Assembly: GCF_030164465.1 (NCBI RefSeq) | Contig: NZ_JASNJE010000022.1 | Location: forward strand, 1 to 64,000 | DNA length: 64,000 nucleotides | DNA from: Sedimentitalea xiamensis | Lineage (GTDB): Bacteria; Pseudomonadota; Alphaproteobacteria; Rhodobacterales; Rhodobacteraceae | Direction: 5' to 3' | Shown: one piece after another, positions 41,328-51,209 of the stretch | Layout: every line of letters starts with the position of its first letter | Numbering within the stretch: position 1 is the stretch's first letter | Translations under genes and position numbers: made by a program | Notes under the pieces: generated by a model | Told to the model about the DNA's origin: nothing | Database searches by the model: none | Seen by the model: only the letters and a program-made list of their open reading frames with translations

Positions 41328-42628
41328 GCGCGGGCGCCTTCGGGGTCGCGGGCATCGCCATCCTTCTGGCCCTGCTGATGCTGCGGGTGCCGGTGGCTTT
41401 CGCGATGTTCCTTGTCGGGTTCATCGGGATCTGGATCCTCAATGGCTGGAACGCGGCCATGGGGCTTCTCGGGTCAGAGACATTCACCCTGGCGTCCAAC
41501 CCGGAACTGGTCATCATCCCGCTCTTCATCCTGATGGGCAACGTGGCGAGCCACACCGGCATGAGCCGGCAACTCTACGATGCGGCCTATGCCCTCATCG
41601 GCCAGATCAGGGGCGGCCTGGCCAGCGCCACGGTGATCGGCTGCGGCGGCTTCGCGGCCCTGTCCGGATCGTCCGTGGCCTCCGCTCTCACCATGGGCAA
41701 GGTCAGCCTCGCAGAGATGGAGCGTTTCGAATACGATCCGCGCCTGTCCACCGGCGTCGTCGCGGCGGGCGGCACGCTGGGCATCCTGATCCCGCCATCG
41801 ACCGGCTTCGTGATCTACGCGATCCTGACCGAGCAAAGCATCGGGCGCCTGTTCCTCGCGGGGGTTCTGCCGGGCCTGCTGCTCTTGGCGGCATTCGTCC
41901 TGACGATCACCCTGATGTGTTGGCTCAGACCCGCCTTCGGCCCCGCCGGACCATCCACGACCATGGCGCAGAAACGCCGCGCGATGCTGGGCGCGGCGCC
42001 GATCCTGACCGTGATCATGCTGACGATCGGCGGTATCTACGCCGGTTTCTTTTCACCCACCGAGGCCGCGGGCGTCGGCGCGGGATTCGTGATCATCTAT
42101 GGCATCGCGATCGGGAAATTGGGGCCGCGCGCGTTCTGGGCGGCCTGCAAGGACAGCATCGTGACGACCGCCACGGTGATGCTCATCCTGATCGCGGCCC
42201 ATATGATCAACCCTTTCCTCGCCCTCAGCCACGTGCCGTCCTTCGTGGGCGAATTTCTGGCCGCGCTCGACCTGGGGGTCACAGGAACGCTGATCGCTAT
42301 CCTTTTCGTCTACATGGTGCTGGGCTGTTTCCTCGAAGGTTTCGCCATGCTCGTGCTGACGCTGCCGATCTTCTTTCCGGTCATCGTGGAACTGGGTATC
42401 GACCCGATCTGGTTCGGCGTTCTCGTGGTGCTCACGCTGGAAATGGGCCTGATTTCGCCGCCCGTGGGGATCAATGTCTTCATCGTGAAATCCGTTGCGC
42501 CGGGCGTCGAGCTCGGGCAGATCTTCCGCGGCGTCCTGCCGTTCTGGCTCGCGATGATCGTGACATTGGCGACCCTCATCGCATTTCCGCAGATCAGCCT
42601 GATCCTGCCGGACACGATGTTCAACTGA
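41324..42628 (+). CDS. TRAP transporter large permease (DctM type)
   Basis: A 434-residue membrane protein with about twelve spans. VPVAFAMFLVGFIGIWIL, NPELVIIPLFILMGN, CGGFAALSGSSVASALTMG and GGTLGILIPPSTGFVIYAIL are standard DctM elements. It forms the transport channel driven by the sodium gradient. The start overlaps dctQ by 4 bp. It is the last gene of the demethylase-TRAP group. Confidence 0.93.
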   Translation: MSAGAFGVAGIAILLALLMLRVPVAFAMFLVGFIGIWILNGWNAAMGLLGSETFTLASNPELVIIPLFILMGNVASHTGMSRQLYDAAYALIGQIRGGLASATVIGCGGFAALSGSSVASALTMGKVSLAEMERFEYDPRLSTGVVAAGGTLGILIPPSTGFVIYAILTEQSIGRLFLAGVLPGLLLLAAFVLTITLMCWLRPAFGPAGPSTTMAQKRRAMLGAAPILTVIMLTIGGIYAGFFSPTEAAGVGAGFVIIYGIAIGKLGPRAFWAACKDSIVTTATVMLILIAAHMINPFLALSHVPSFVGEFLAALDLGVTGTLIAILFVYMVLGCFLEGFAMLVLTLPIFFPVIVELGIDPIWFGVLVVLTLEMGLISPPVGINVFIVKSVAPGVELGQIFRGVLPFWLAMIVTLATLIAFPQISLILPDTMFN

Positions 42629-42972
42629 CGTCCGTTGACGATACGCGATGCGGCCAAGACTACATCGCAAGGCGGTTCCGCAAGTCCCACAACCGGCTTC
42701 GCGTCCTGAGGGCTGATATCTGACCCTCCACGGCCAGTGCCCCGAACGAAACTGCAATCGCGCGGAGAATCTGGTAGACTGGATGCAAGCCGTTGTGGCG
42801 CCGCGACAAGCATGGCCTGCGATCCCGCAGAACGACAGCGGCGGAATGGGCGCCCTGCGGGGGACCCGGCAGAGGACGGTCGATCCGGGCGGATGAAACC
42901 TTTCACACGAGGCGCGCGCCGGATCAGATCCCGCAGTCGGGCCGTCAGGATTTCAGTAAAAGGACATTCATC
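42629..42972 (+). promoter_or_regulatory. Gene-free stretch upstream of the giant metallopeptidase
   Basis: A 344-bp region with no supported gene. GCGATG...CATCGC (about 42648-42671) could form a weak hairpin. TTGACG near 42635 is a possible -35 without a clear -10. AAAAGGA at 42957-42963 is the ribosome site for the metallopeptidase. I see no other known element. Confidence 0.3.
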
Positions 42973-45900
42973 ATGGCCGAAGACACCAGGAAAACCCTTT
43001 ACACAACGCAACCGGGCTACAGGAGCATCGTGACAAAGCCGCGCAAGCCCGTGCCGGACGATGGATCACGGCAGCCCCGCCGTCCGGAGAAGGACGAAAA
43101 ACCCACCCCGAACACCGAGCCGCTGGCCCTGTTCGGTCCGGATGATGAGTTCGTGGCAGTAGCGAGGAGCAATGTCGTCGATGTCTACCGGTTCGACACG
43201 TTCGGTGATGACCGCGCCAGGCCGGTGGCCCGCGCCAAGCTGGGACAATTGGCGGAACGCCTGATCGCCGGGGGCCGGCGAGAACCCTTCTCCATCTATG
43301 CGCTCGATGCCAAAGGGCGGATCCATCGCTGCGATTTCAGAGGCGACGGCGGTGATCTCGACCGCGGGGCGCGGTTCGAGCGCCTGGCGCCGGAGATCAA
43401 GGCGCCGATCCGGCAGGTGGTGGCGCTGCGCAAGCGGTTGATCCTGATGACCGGTACGGAGGGCAAACTGGCGCTCTGGGGGCTGGACCGCCGGTCGCGG
43501 CAGATCGCCAAGCTGGGACGTCTGGCGCTTGATCTCGACCTGACGGCCCTGGACGCGGACCGGCACGATATCCTTCTTGGCTGGTCCAAGGGCGAGGTGC
43601 GGTTGGTGCTGCTCGGCGAAGACAGCGTAACAAACGCGCCCGAGGTCCATGCCTTCGAGGTCGAGCGGGTGACGGCGGCAACCGTGCTGAACGGCACCCA
43701 CCTGGTGCTGGCCATGAAGGGTGGTCAGGTGCAGAAGCTCGATCTGCGCGCCAGCGCGATACCCGAGGTTGCGGCGCGGGTCGCCGATCCGCTGGCGCGG
43801 CTGTGCTATGCCCTGCGGACTCTTCTGAAGCGATGCGGTTGCGATTGCGACTGCGGTCGGCCGGATGGCGGCGGGTCCGACGGAGACGGCGGCGGAGGCC
43901 CGGGCGATGACGAACCCTGCGATGATCGGCACCGGGCGAAACTGGGCTTTACCGTCTACCGTCTGGCGCGCGTAGGCACGCACGTTGTCGCCACCGCCCG
44001 CAGCGGCACCCGGATGGCCGTGCTGGATGCCCGGATGAACGTGCTCGCCGAACGCCGGCTCGACCGGGGCGGGGCCGACCTGGATACCGGCCGGACCCAC
44101 AGCCAGAACATGCTGATCCGGATGCCGCGTACCGGACGTGTCGAGGTTCTGGAGCTGACTGATTTCGTCGCCAGTCTGAAACCCGCCCTGCCGGACGGGT
44201 TCTCGCTGGTGCCGATGCCCAAGCCCAAGACGGTGACCTATTGGGGCCACACGGACGCGCCGGCACAGGCCAACCCGGTGATCAAGGTCTGCCTGTTCCC
44301 GGTGGTCGACAACGGCCAGACCTATGGCGACGCCAACATGACCAAGCTGATGGCGCAGATCGAGGCCAAGGCGTTCGACCGTATCAACGATTACTACGAT
44401 GAATGCAGCTTCGGCGAGGCGGAGTATCAGTTCACCACCTTCGGTTACGATATCGGCGGGGCACGCAAACCGCTGGTGTTACCGCAGCCGGTGGCGGATT
44501 ACTGGTGGGACCCGTACCGGGGCGGCGGGCTCAGGGCGGTGATGCCGGCGGACTGGAGTGATCCGGTTGTCTTCGACGGCACCGAAATGCTGCGGATCAA
44601 GACCCATCCACGCGCCGGGGCCGAGAATGAATATGACATTCCCTTCGCGGCGATGTGGACCGACCGGAGTTTCGCCAGCTACCCCGTGACGATTGATTTC
44701 GACGGCACCGAGACCGCAGAACTCGAGGTGCAGACCCAGACCGGGGACAGCCATACCCTCACGCTGAATTTCGGCGCACTGAACCTGACGCTGAACCAGG
44801 CCGATGATCACGCGGCCTTCCTGGATGCGCTCGCCGCCCATGTCACCGCGGCGATCCGCGCCGCCGAAGGGGCTTTGCCCGGCGACCCGGTGCTGATCCA
44901 GGACGTGGTCTATCGGCGCGAGCGCACGTCAACCAACGCAACCGAGTTCGGGCGGTTGCAGGGCCAGTTCCGCGCCCAAGCGATGGGTGGTGCGTCCCAG
45001 AAGGGCCGGATCGCGGTCACGAGTGCAACCGGAGCGACGCTGACGGCAATCGGGCTGACACCATCGGGCGATACCCCCGGCGTCATGGACAGCACCGGTC
45101 GGGTATCGGATTACATCTCCGAATGCCTGCGGGCCGCGCAGGTCGATGCCGGTGAAGGGATCGGGGGCACGGCGGCCTATTTCGAAACTACCGTCGGCGC
45201 CGACTTTGACGGGGCGGCGCAGGAAATCGACGTGACGGTCAGTTTCACTGTCAATTTCGGCGGGCAGCAGGCCGAGATGGAGGTGCAATCCTCTTCCGGC
45301 CTGTCCGGCACCGGCTGGAACAATGCCCAGCCCGATCCTGGCTCGGAGTGTCATCCGAACGACAGCAATGCGCTGCGCCATGCCATCGATCTTGCGGACG
45401 ACACGTTCACCGCCGCCTGTCAGCATATCCGCGACTCGGGCGCATGGAACCGGGCCGTGGTGGCGGCGATGTTCTCCGGCTTTGACGTGATGATGATCAC
45501 CCATATCGGCGCGCCCCATGCCGGCATCCCGGCGGGTGACGCCTGGAACTGCGACGACCCCACGGGCTTCGGATCAAAGCGCATGTACAAGCGCACCCAT
45601 CACGCCACCGACAAGGCGCCCCCGGGAGGCGAGGATCCGGTGCAGTTCGGCGCCAGCGCGATCACCGGGCAGAATTTCACCAATATCGCCTCGGCCGACA
45701 TGAACGCCGCCACCGGTGTGATGGCGCACGAGTTGGGACACGCGTTGGGATTGCCGGATCTCTATTCGGCAAACGGCTATCGCGACGACGTGCTCTACGT
45801 CGATCGCTATGCGATGATGGCGGGCGGCAACAGCAATTTTCATCATTTCTGCGGCTGGTCGAAATGGTCGCTGGGCTGGATACCCGACGATCCGGATGGA

Positions 45901-47532
45901 AACGTGAACCGGACGGTGTTCGTCGACCTGCCGGTGCCGGACGATACGCTGATCACGGATGCCTGGCTGGTCCCTGTCGAGTTCTGGGACAACGCGATGC
46001 GCCAGGACGTGCGCGATACGGTGGGCGGCAGCGTCGAGATCGGCCAGCTGATGAAACTGAACCTGGGTTCGGATGGCGGGGTCACCGCGTTCCTGGAACT
46101 CCGCGCACGAGGCGACAATTTCAGCCAGAGCCTCAGCCCGCAGCCGACGATCTATGCCACCAACGGGCTGGACCCGGACAGCGACCGCGAATGGGCGGTG
46201 AACGGTCTTTACCGGCGCAGCGCCCACCGGCTGAACGAAGGCACCGAGTTGCGCAACGTCGGCGATGTCTGGGATTTCGCAAGCGGGCCAGAATTCCCGA
46301 TCAAGGGAACCATCGCGCGCGTCATGGAACAGGTGACGGTGCGCGGTTCGATCCCGGTCTGGCGGGTGCGCGTCGAACGCGAGCAGGCGGAATATATCGA
46401 CCTGCATTTCCAGGATCACGTGCCCAGTTGGAAAAGCCCGGACATCTGGGTGGACTGGGCCGGGGACAATGCCGATCCCTCGGTGCCGCGGGAATACCCG
46501 GTGGGAATGCCCACCGACCAGGGCGAAACCGTGCGCTTTCCCAGCAGCGGGACAGAGCGGCATTATGTGGTCGCGCGGGTGCACAATGCCGGCAATTCCC
46601 GCGCCGAGAACGTCAAGGTGCGCTGGTTTGTCTGCGATCCGCCCGGCGCCGGGGATGACGGCCGCTGGATCGATCGCGGCACCAGGACCATTCCGGTGGT
46701 GCAGGACGGGGATAACGAACTGGCGGTGTTCAACTGGGACGTGGATTCCTCGATCAACGAACACCAATGCATGCGCATGGAGATCATCGACTGGGAGATC
46801 CCCGACGAGATCGATCCGGCGACGGGCGACACGGTGGCCCTGTCCTCGGATGACGTGAAGCTGCAGAACAATGTGGCGCAGCAGAACGTGTTCGATTTCG
46901 AAGCCTATTCCGGCTCGCCCTTTGACGCGATCACCTTTCCGATGCAGGTGCACAATGATCGGAACCAGACCGAGATCGCGGCATTGGTGCCCGAAGGGCT
47001 GCGAGACGGCATGAAGCTGACGATCAGCCCGCGGGAATGGGCGATTCCCAAGGACGAGGCACGGGTCTTCACCTGCACCCTGGAACTGGATCACACCGTG
47101 ATCCGGCCCGGCTGCGACAATGACAGCGGGTTCCTGCTGACCGCCTGGCGCCGCGGGGGCGAGGCGGACGCCCGCTGGGGCAGCTGTTTCTACCACGTCC
47201 GCCCGCGGTTCAAGACGCGGATCGAACTGCTCCAGGGCTATTGGGTGCACGGAAGGCTGGCGCTGAACGGGTTGATGCAGCCGCTCACCGACACGGCGCT
47301 CGATCTGACCGAGGACATGCCCTTGCTGGCGCGCATCCGGCTCCAGATCGACGGGCCCGGCGGACAGGTTCTCTGGCGAGCCGCGCAGATCGCGGCGGAT
47401 GGCAGCTTCGCGTTGGATATCACGCAGGAACAGGGCAAGACCGTGATCGCCCAGGCGTGGTTCGATCGCACCGACCGGCTGGGATCGTCCGTGTCGAACG
47501 AACTCACGCTGAAACAGGCCTTCATCGAATGA
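42973..47532 (+). CDS. 1519-residue protein with propeller-like N-terminus and M6-like zinc metallopeptidase core
   Basis: No signal peptide is present. Residues about 45-430 show repeated propeller-type strands (for example GTEGKLALWGLDRRSRQIAK). A Cys-rich insert, CGCDCDCG at 288-295, precedes a Gly/Asp loop. The zinc site is HELGHALGLPD: H919, E920, H923, D929, i.e. HExxHxxGxxD, followed by a Met-turn-like YAMMAGG (M949) and FCGWSKWSLGWI, the layout of M6 (immune inhibitor A) proteases. A CARDB-like region (about 1190-1300, RVHNAGNSRAENVKVRWF) and a beta-rich C-terminus (1417 on) follow. Secretion route and role are unknown. It stands alone between the TRAP and LIV-type clusters. Confidence 0.8.
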   Translation: MAEDTRKTLYTTQPGYRSIVTKPRKPVPDDGSRQPRRPEKDEKPTPNTEPLALFGPDDEFVAVARSNVVDVYRFDTFGDDRARPVARAKLGQLAERLIAGGRREPFSIYALDAKGRIHRCDFRGDGGDLDRGARFERLAPEIKAPIRQVVALRKRLILMTGTEGKLALWGLDRRSRQIAKLGRLALDLDLTALDADRHDILLGWSKGEVRLVLLGEDSVTNAPEVHAFEVERVTAATVLNGTHLVLAMKGGQVQKLDLRASAIPEVAARVADPLARLCYALRTLLKRCGCDCDCGRPDGGGSDGDGGGGPGDDEPCDDRHRAKLGFTVYRLARVGTHVVATARSGTRMAVLDARMNVLAERRLDRGGADLDTGRTHSQNMLIRMPRTGRVEVLELTDFVASLKPALPDGFSLVPMPKPKTVTYWGHTDAPAQANPVIKVCLFPVVDNGQTYGDANMTKLMAQIEAKAFDRINDYYDECSFGEAEYQFTTFGYDIGGARKPLVLPQPVADYWWDPYRGGGLRAVMPADWSDPVVFDGTEMLRIKTHPRAGAENEYDIPFAAMWTDRSFASYPVTIDFDGTETAELEVQTQTGDSHTLTLNFGALNLTLNQADDHAAFLDALAAHVTAAIRAAEGALPGDPVLIQDVVYRRERTSTNATEFGRLQGQFRAQAMGGASQKGRIAVTSATGATLTAIGLTPSGDTPGVMDSTGRVSDYISECLRAAQVDAGEGIGGTAAYFETTVGADFDGAAQEIDVTVSFTVNFGGQQAEMEVQSSSGLSGTGWNNAQPDPGSECHPNDSNALRHAIDLADDTFTAACQHIRDSGAWNRAVVAAMFSGFDVMMITHIGAPHAGIPAGDAWNCDDPTGFGSKRMYKRTHHATDKAPPGGEDPVQFGASAITGQNFTNIASADMNAATGVMAHELGHALGLPDLYSANGYRDDVLYVDRYAMMAGGNSNFHHFCGWSKWSLGWIPDDPDGNVNRTVFVDLPVPDDTLITDAWLVPVEFWDNAMRQDVRDTVGGSVEIGQLMKLNLGSDGGVTAFLELRARGDNFSQSLSPQPTIYATNGLDPDSDREWAVNGLYRRSAHRLNEGTELRNVGDVWDFASGPEFPIKGTIARVMEQVTVRGSIPVWRVRVEREQAEYIDLHFQDHVPSWKSPDIWVDWAGDNADPSVPREYPVGMPTDQGETVRFPSSGTERHYVVARVHNAGNSRAENVKVRWFVCDPPGAGDDGRWIDRGTRTIPVVQDGDNELAVFNWDVDSSINEHQCMRMEIIDWEIPDEIDPATGDTVALSSDDVKLQNNVAQQNVFDFEAYSGSPFDAITFPMQVHNDRNQTEIAALVPEGLRDGMKLTISPREWAIPKDEARVFTCTLELDHTVIRPGCDNDSGFLLTAWRRGGEADARWGSCFYHVRPRFKTRIELLQGYWVHGRLALNGLMQPLTDTALDLTEDMPLLARIRLQIDGPGGQVLWRAAQIAADGSFALDITQEQGKTVIAQAWFDRTDRLGSSVSNELTLKQAFIE

Positions 47533-47717
47533 CCGGCGTTCCGCGGCACTTCCCGTCGGGAAAAATCAGACAGTGGGGTATGACGCCCAACGTCCGGGCG
47601 TCCTGCTGTGTCGCGGATCGTCCTACACTCCTGCAGTCGGCGACGCGCCCCGGCATGCAGGCGTTTGGGGCGATGGATCGGAGGACGATCGCCTGCGACT
47701 GATTTGGGAGGACTCAC

Positions 47718-48983
47718 ATGAAGAAGGCATTGATTGCCTCGGTTTCCGTTGGAGCGCTCTTGCTTCCGGCAGCGGCCATGGCTCAGGATGACACGGTCAA
47801 GCTCGGCATTCTCGTGGCGCTGGAAGGCGCCTTCGCCGAGGGCGGCGCAGATGGCGTGCGCAACGTCGAACTCGCGATCCAGCAGGCCGGCGGAATGGCC
47901 GGCGGCAAGAAGATCGAGACGGTCGTCGCACCGACCGACACGACGCCCGACACCACCGTTCGGCAGGCGCGCAAACTGATCGAACAGGATGGGGTCGACA
48001 TCATCCTCGGACCGCTTTCGGGCTCCGAAGGCATCGCGATGCGCGACTATGCGAAGACGATCCCGGACAAGACGGTCATCAACGGGATCTCCGGCGCGCT
48101 CGAGACGACCTGGGTGGATCCGGCGGAGAACTTCTTCCGCTTCAACCTCGACGGCGCGCAGTGGGGCGCCGGGCTCGGCACCTATGTGGTGAAAGAGAAG
48201 GGCTGGAACCGGGTCGCAACCGTCGCGGCCGACTATTCCTTCGGCTACACCAACTTCCTGGGCTTCGCGGTCGACTTCTGTCGCGCGGGCGGCGAGATCG
48301 TGGAACGCTTCTGGGTTCCGCTCGGCTCGTCCGACTTCGGCGGCGTGATCGCGGCACTGCCGGATGACGTGGACGCCATCTATCTGGGAGTCGGCGGCAC
48401 GGATGCGATCAACTTCCTGAACCAGTACAATCAGGCCGGTGCCGAGACCAACCTGATCGGCGGGACGATCATGGCCGACCAGACGGTTCTGACCTCGCGC
48501 GGGCGGGCGAAGGACGCGCTGATCGGAACCCCGACCTCGGGTGCGCTGGCGGAAGACAACCCCGATCCGGCCTGGCGGGAATATGTCGCCGCCTATCAGG
48601 AGGCCTTCCCGGAAGGCGAGCGTTTCCCGTCGCCGTCGCTTTTCGGCGTCGGTTACTACGTGGCCGCGCTGGCGGCGATCGATGCGCTGAACGAGATCGA
48701 CGGCGATCTGTCCGGCGGACAGGCGAAATTCCGCGAAGCCCTCGCCGATGATCCGCTCGACACGCCGCTCGGCCCCGTATCGCTGAACGAGAACCGTCAG
48801 GCGACCGGCACGGTCTTCATCAACGAGGTGCAGGACGACGGGCAGGGCGGGCTGAAGAACGTGATGGTCGGCAAGGCCGAGAACGTGAACCAGACGCTGG
48901 GCATGACGGTGGAGGAGTTCACCGCAATGGGTCTGCCATCGCGTGACACGCCGGACTGCGCGGCTCTTGCCAGCGGCGGCTGA
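47718..48983 (+). CDS. Branched-chain-amino-acid-type ABC substrate-binding protein
   Basis: A 421-residue LivJ-like protein with a signal peptide (MKKALIASVSVGALLLPAAAMAQ). KLGILVALEGAFAEGG, NVELAIQQAGGMAGGKKIE and DGVDIILGPLSGSEG are the Peripla_BP_6 hallmarks. The substrate need not be an amino acid; this family also binds aromatic and urea-like compounds. GGGAGGA precedes the ATG. Its permeases and ATPases begin 2.2 kb downstream, after an alcohol dehydrogenase and an AraC gene. Confidence 0.92.
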   Translation: MKKALIASVSVGALLLPAAAMAQDDTVKLGILVALEGAFAEGGADGVRNVELAIQQAGGMAGGKKIETVVAPTDTTPDTTVRQARKLIEQDGVDIILGPLSGSEGIAMRDYAKTIPDKTVINGISGALETTWVDPAENFFRFNLDGAQWGAGLGTYVVKEKGWNRVATVAADYSFGYTNFLGFAVDFCRAGGEIVERFWVPLGSSDFGGVIAALPDDVDAIYLGVGGTDAINFLNQYNQAGAETNLIGGTIMADQTVLTSRGRAKDALIGTPTSGALAEDNPDPAWREYVAAYQEAFPEGERFPSPSLFGVGYYVAALAAIDALNEIDGDLSGGQAKFREALADDPLDTPLGPVSLNENRQATGTVFINEVQDDGQGGLKNVMVGKAENVNQTLGMTVEEFTAMGLPSRDTPDCAALASGG

Positions 48984-48993
48984 GATTGCCGCA

Positions 48994-49033
48994 GGAACGG
49001 GCGGGGCCCGGCGGCGGGCCCCGCGCAGGTTCC
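48994..49033 (+). terminator. Stem-loop after the LivJ-like gene
   Basis: GCGGGGCCC (49001-49009) pairs perfectly with GGGCCCCGC (49016-49024) around GGCGGC. GGAAC (48994-48998) and GTTCC (49029-49033) could extend the stem. It starts 10 nt after the stop codon and lacks a T-run. As with the other binding-protein gene in this window, it probably stabilises the upstream mRNA. Confidence 0.65.
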
Positions 49034-49084
49034 GGAGGGATCGTGCGCGTTCTCCGGGCCACGGGGTTTGACGCCGGGTGACAC

Positions 49085-50125
49085 GTGTCTCTCATCTGCT
49101 ATCTCACCAGGGTTCACTTCGCCGATCGCGTCCTTGAGGACGCTCTCGCCGAGGAACTGTCGCGCCACGGGATCGCGCGCGCTCTTATCGTGACCGATGA
49201 AGAGGAGGCGGACAGCGACGGGCTCGATCGCGTTGTCTGCACGCTGCCGCCGGACGTCGATCATACCATCTTCATTGCAGGGCGGGGCGGCGGTGCCGGG
49301 GCGGACCGGCTTCGCGTGGCCGAGCTTCTGGCGGATGCCGGCTGCGACGGCATCCTCGGGTTCGGAGGGATGGCCGCGCTGGACCTCGCGCGGCTGGTGA
49401 GCGGCGCTTTGCTGCCGCTTGTCACGATCCCCACGCGGACGGAGACGATCGGGATCGGTCCGCTCGGACGGGATGCGTTCGGGCAGGTGGGCCAGCATGC
49501 GCGCCTGCCATCCGCGATCCTCTGCGACGCGACGCTGACCACCGGCGCTGGCCCCCTGGCGACCGCGGCGGGCGGCATGGATGCGCTGATTCACTGCCTG
49601 GAGTGTTTCTTGAGCACGGCGTTCAATCCGCCGGCCGACGGGATCGCGCTCGACGGGCTGCGGCGGGTCGCGGCGCACCTCGAAGCCGCCGTGCAGGACG
49701 GCGCGGACCTGTCCGCGAGACGGGAACTGCTGGCCGCGGCGCTGAACGCGGGCCTTGCCTCGGAAAAGGGATTCGGTGGAATCGAGGCGGCGTCGCACGG
49801 GCTGGAAGCGGTCAGCCGGTCGCGCCACGGCGTTCTGCATGGCGCGCTGCTGTCGGAGATACTGAATTTCAATTCGCCGGCGGTCTCCGACAGGTTCCAC
49901 CTGATCCGCATGGCGCTGGAACTGCCCGCGCGGGCCGATCCCGCCGAGCGGCTGTCGGTCCTCGCCGAGCGCATCGGCTTGCCGCTGAGACTGTCGGAGA
50001 TCGGGATAGGGCCGGACGTGCTGCCCTGCGCCGCCCGCAGGGCGGCGGAGAGTCCGGCCAACCGGACAAATCCGCGCCATGCGACCGCCCTTGACTACGA
50101 AAGGATGATGCGTGCGATCCTGTAG
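49085..50125 (+). CDS. Iron-containing alcohol dehydrogenase family protein
   Basis: A 346-residue group III dehydrogenase, shorter than the usual 380. Metal ligands can be assigned to D166 and H170 (GMDALIHCLE), H238 (ASHGLEAV) and H248 (RHGVLHGALL). The NAD-binding GGGS motif appears as LGFGGMAALD and the usual PTTAGTGSE as PTRTETIGIG, both divergent. It would oxidise an alcohol or reduce an aldehyde in the cytoplasm. The start is GTG with a weak ribosome site. It lies inside the LIV-type transporter cluster. Confidence 0.85.
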   Translation: MSLICYLTRVHFADRVLEDALAEELSRHGIARALIVTDEEEADSDGLDRVVCTLPPDVDHTIFIAGRGGGAGADRLRVAELLADAGCDGILGFGGMAALDLARLVSGALLPLVTIPTRTETIGIGPLGRDAFGQVGQHARLPSAILCDATLTTGAGPLATAAGGMDALIHCLECFLSTAFNPPADGIALDGLRRVAAHLEAAVQDGADLSARRELLAAALNAGLASEKGFGGIEAASHGLEAVSRSRHGVLHGALLSEILNFNSPAVSDRFHLIRMALELPARADPAERLSVLAERIGLPLRLSEIGIGPDVLPCAARRAAESPANRTNPRHATALDYERMMRAIL

Positions 50126-50244
50126 TTCTTTCGCGTTTTGTTTGCCGAAACGCAGATTCCGGATAGCATCGGCAGGCGGAAAGCGCTCGGAGACAGCGCG
50201 GCGTGCCACAAGGACCAGGGACAAAAAGTACTGGGGAGGAGAAA

Positions 50245-51075
50245 ATGAGTGACTCACTGGCCGTGTTTCACGGGCATTTCGGTCGTGTCTGCCTTTACAA
50301 CATGGATCGCGGCATGGTTCCGCACGGTCATCGCGAAGGCCATCTGATCTTCCATGTCCAGGGTCCGTCGGGCGCCGTCGTGGTGAACGGACAACCCTGG
50401 CCACTTGCCGCCGGCCAGGCCGTCGCGGTCAGCCCCTGGCAAGCACATCACTACCTGCCTATTCAAACGTCCGAGCCGACTCTTGCCCTGGTTCTCTACA
50501 TCCGTCCGGCCTGGTTTCTCGAAGCGTCGCGCCGCGCGTCGGCCTCGATCTGCTTCGGTCGGGTCGGGATCGAGGTCACCGAACACCTGGAACGGCTGGT
50601 CTTCGGGACCGCACAGGCCATGCTCGACGAGGATCGCGAGGAGGTGATGCTGGAAGACAGGCTCTGCGACCTGACGCAGTTCGCCTTCGACCAGTCCTGG
50701 CAATGGACGCCGCGCGGTGCCGATTTCACCGGCCCGGATCTGCCGCGACGCGATTTCCGGATCAGAAAGGCGCTCAGGTATCTTCAGGAAAGTATCGGAG
50801 AGGCCATCGAACTGGACCGTGTGGCGCGCGAGGTCGGCCTGTCGCGGCCGCATTTCTACAAGCTCTTCCGGGCCCAGATCGGGCTTACGCCGAACCTGTA
50901 CCTCAACGCACTCAGGATGGAGCGCGCAATCGACATGCTGGCGACCTCCAAGGAAGCGGTCGCGAATATCGGGTTCGACCTCGGCTTCTCAAGCCAGGCG
51001 AGTTTCTCGCGGTTCTTCATCAGCAACGGGGTCGTGCCGCCATCGGCCTATCGGCGCTCGGTCCACGTCGCTTGA
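50245..51075 (+). CDS. AraC-family transcriptional regulator
   Basis: A 276-residue regulator with an N-terminal cupin-like sensing domain (HGHFGRVCLYNMDRGMVPHG-H, HLIFHVQG) and a C-terminal double HTH (LDRVAREVGLSRPHFYKLF and ANIGFDLGFSSQASFSRFF). The ATG at 50245 has GGGGAGGAG upstream. It sits between the dehydrogenase and the permease genes and is the only regulator near the 51-64 kb operon, so it is the likely activator. Confidence 0.9.
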   Translation: MSDSLAVFHGHFGRVCLYNMDRGMVPHGHREGHLIFHVQGPSGAVVVNGQPWPLAAGQAVAVSPWQAHHYLPIQTSEPTLALVLYIRPAWFLEASRRASASICFGRVGIEVTEHLERLVFGTAQAMLDEDREEVMLEDRLCDLTQFAFDQSWQWTPRGADFTGPDLPRRDFRIRKALRYLQESIGEAIELDRVAREVGLSRPHFYKLFRAQIGLTPNLYLNALRMERAIDMLATSKEAVANIGFDLGFSSQASFSRFFISNGVVPPSAYRRSVHVA

Positions 51076-51209
51076 GAGGCCCGCGCGCCGGGGCAAGGTC
51101 CTGATTTTTTGACCGTGCGGCGCAGGATCAGACGCTCGGGTATCTGTTCCGCCGGTATCGGGCGCTAGTCTCGGCAGACCCTTGTCAGGGGAAGTTACGG
51201 ACAGGACAC

